In this document: positions 14,409-15,119 of the stretch, one piece after another | Position numbering within the stretch: position 1 is the stretch's first letter | Layout: each line of letters opens with the position of its first letter | Assembly (NCBI GenBank): GCA_046482855.1 | Contig: JAWOEH010000012.1 | Coordinates: 1-15,119 of the forward strand | DNA: 15,119 nt | Source: CAYVSF01 sp046482855 | GTDB lineage: Bacteria; Bacteroidota; Bacteroidia; Bacteroidales; UBA12077 | Reading direction: 5' to 3' | The notes under the pieces: model-generated | What the model was told of the DNA's origin: nothing | Seen by the model: the letters and a program-made list of their open reading frames with translations, nothing else | Database searches by the model: none | Made by a program: the position numbers and the translations under genes

Positions 14409-15119
14409 TTAAATAATGAAAAAATAAAACAAGAGAACTGTAATTATCAGAAAAAGGATTGTCAATCCACTCCCTGCCTTTATATAGTCAGCATTGCGAT
14501 ATCCTCCCGACGACATCAGGAAGGCATTCACCTGGTGTGTGGGTAAAATAAAGGAGTTTGCTACACAAACGGCAGCCAGCAGCACAAGTGGCCGGGGGTC
14601 AATTCCGGCAATACCTGCCATTCCCATTACAAGAGGGGCCAGCACTACAATAGCTCCCACATTGGACATAAACAGTGAAAAAACGGTTGACAATAATCCA
14701 ACCATCAGCAGGATAAATACAGGGTGTAAATCAATAACCACACTCATAATGGATTCAGCAAGTAACATGGCAGCACCGGTTTTTTGCATGGCCACACCCA
14801 GGGGAATCAATCCAGCCAGGAGAAAGACTACTTTCCATTCAATGGCCTCATAGGCCTCTGCAATATTCAATACACGGGTAAGAACCATGCAAAGAGCTCC
14901 GGTCAGAAAAGCCATGGAAATAGGAAAACCAAACATTGCCAGGGTGATAGCAAATACAAAGCAGCCTATTGCCGGCCAGGTTTTTGATTTATCTTTTTTA
15001 TCCACATCAAACCCGGTGAGTACAACAAAATCGGCACTCTCTTTCAGATCCTTTATTTTGCTCCATCTGCCGTAAACAATCAGGGTATCACCCGTGCTGA
15101 TTGTTACATCAGAAAAATC
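14409..15119 (-). CDS. SLC13/DASS-type permease with TrkA_C domain, N-terminus beyond window
   Basis: This is the C-terminal 236 residues of an inner-membrane anion permease. The frame is open through the upstream window edge, so the GTG at 15005 is an internal valine codon, not the start. The visible part begins with the end of a cytoplasmic TrkA_C (RCK_C) domain (TISTGDTLIVYGRWSKIKDL, about 6-25). About five membrane segments follow, with the hairpin-type VGAIVVLAPLVMGMAG and the SLC13-like signature FILPTHQVNAFLMSSGGYR (about 190-208). Family members carry dicarboxylates, sulfate or related anions with sodium; paired TrkA_C domains between membrane halves are common in the bacterial branch. 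Sitting 34 bases before the persulfide dioxygenase gene, it may export or import an inorganic sulfur anion such as sulfite, sulfate or thiosulfate, which is inference. Confidence 0.88.
   Translation of the reverse strand, partial: DFSDVTISTGDTLIVYGRWSKIKDLKESADFVVLTGFDVDKKDKSKTWPAIGCFVFAITLAMFGFPISMAFLTGALCMVLTRVLNIAEAYEAIEWKVVFLLAGLIPLGVAMQKTGAAMLLAESIMSVVIDLHPVFILLMVGLLSTVFSLFMSNVGAIVVLAPLVMGMAGIAGIDPRPLVLLAAVCVANSFILPTHQVNAFLMSSGGYRNADYIKAGSGLTILFLIITVLLFYFFII

Noticed and set aside
14409..15005. Separate 198-residue membrane protein starting at the GTG at 15005
   Set aside because: The frame continues without a stop through the window edge and encodes the end of a TrkA_C domain, so this is the C-terminal part of one larger permease.

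Overview
The window reads as a chromosome segment of a Bacteroidota bacterium, most likely order Bacteroidales/Marinilabiliales. The evidence is a TonB-dependent receptor with an N-terminal carboxypeptidase-D-like regulatory domain, a PorX-type response regulator with a PglZ domain (type IX secretion), an AT-rich sequence with few Shine-Dalgarno sites, and one good TAnnTTTG promoter element. No species can be named from sequence alone. Every recognised protein gene lies on the minus strand, so transcription runs from high to low coordinates.

Region 1 (about 1-8500) looks like core chromosome. It holds a TonB-dependent receptor whose C-terminus lies outside the window; waaA (Kdo transferase for lipid A) with its own likely promoter; and a compact run porX - tsaE - ald - plsC (type IX secretion regulator, tRNA t6A synthesis ATPase, alanine dehydrogenase, phosphatidic acid synthesis). 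Upstream of porX lies the C-terminal fragment of a large TPR protein that resembles PorW/SprE, another type IX secretion component.

Region 2 (about 8500-9046) is a scar. At about 8500 the porW-like fragment is joined abruptly to the N-terminal part of an IS4-like transposase. The transposase carries an in-frame stop and has lost the rest of its sequence. Beyond it are about 250 gene-free bases with a GC-rich palindromic patch.

Region 3 (9047-15119) is a sulfane-sulfur module on one strand. In transcription order it has an SLC13-type permease with a TrkA_C domain (partial), a CstB-like persulfide dioxygenase/rhodanese fusion, two half-size YeeE/YedE sulfur transporters, a DUF1622 membrane protein, a PPK2 polyphosphate kinase, and a CoA-disulfide/persulfide reductase-type flavoprotein. 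A reasonable model is that the permease and YeeE pair move sulfur compounds, the dioxygenase-rhodanese oxidises or transfers persulfide sulfur, and the flavoprotein reduces CoA disulfide, CoA persulfide or polysulfide. PPK2 and DUF1622 are the unexplained members. The IS scar at the left edge suggests this module was acquired or placed here by rearrangement. I found no CRISPR array, tRNA, rRNA or intact mobile element.
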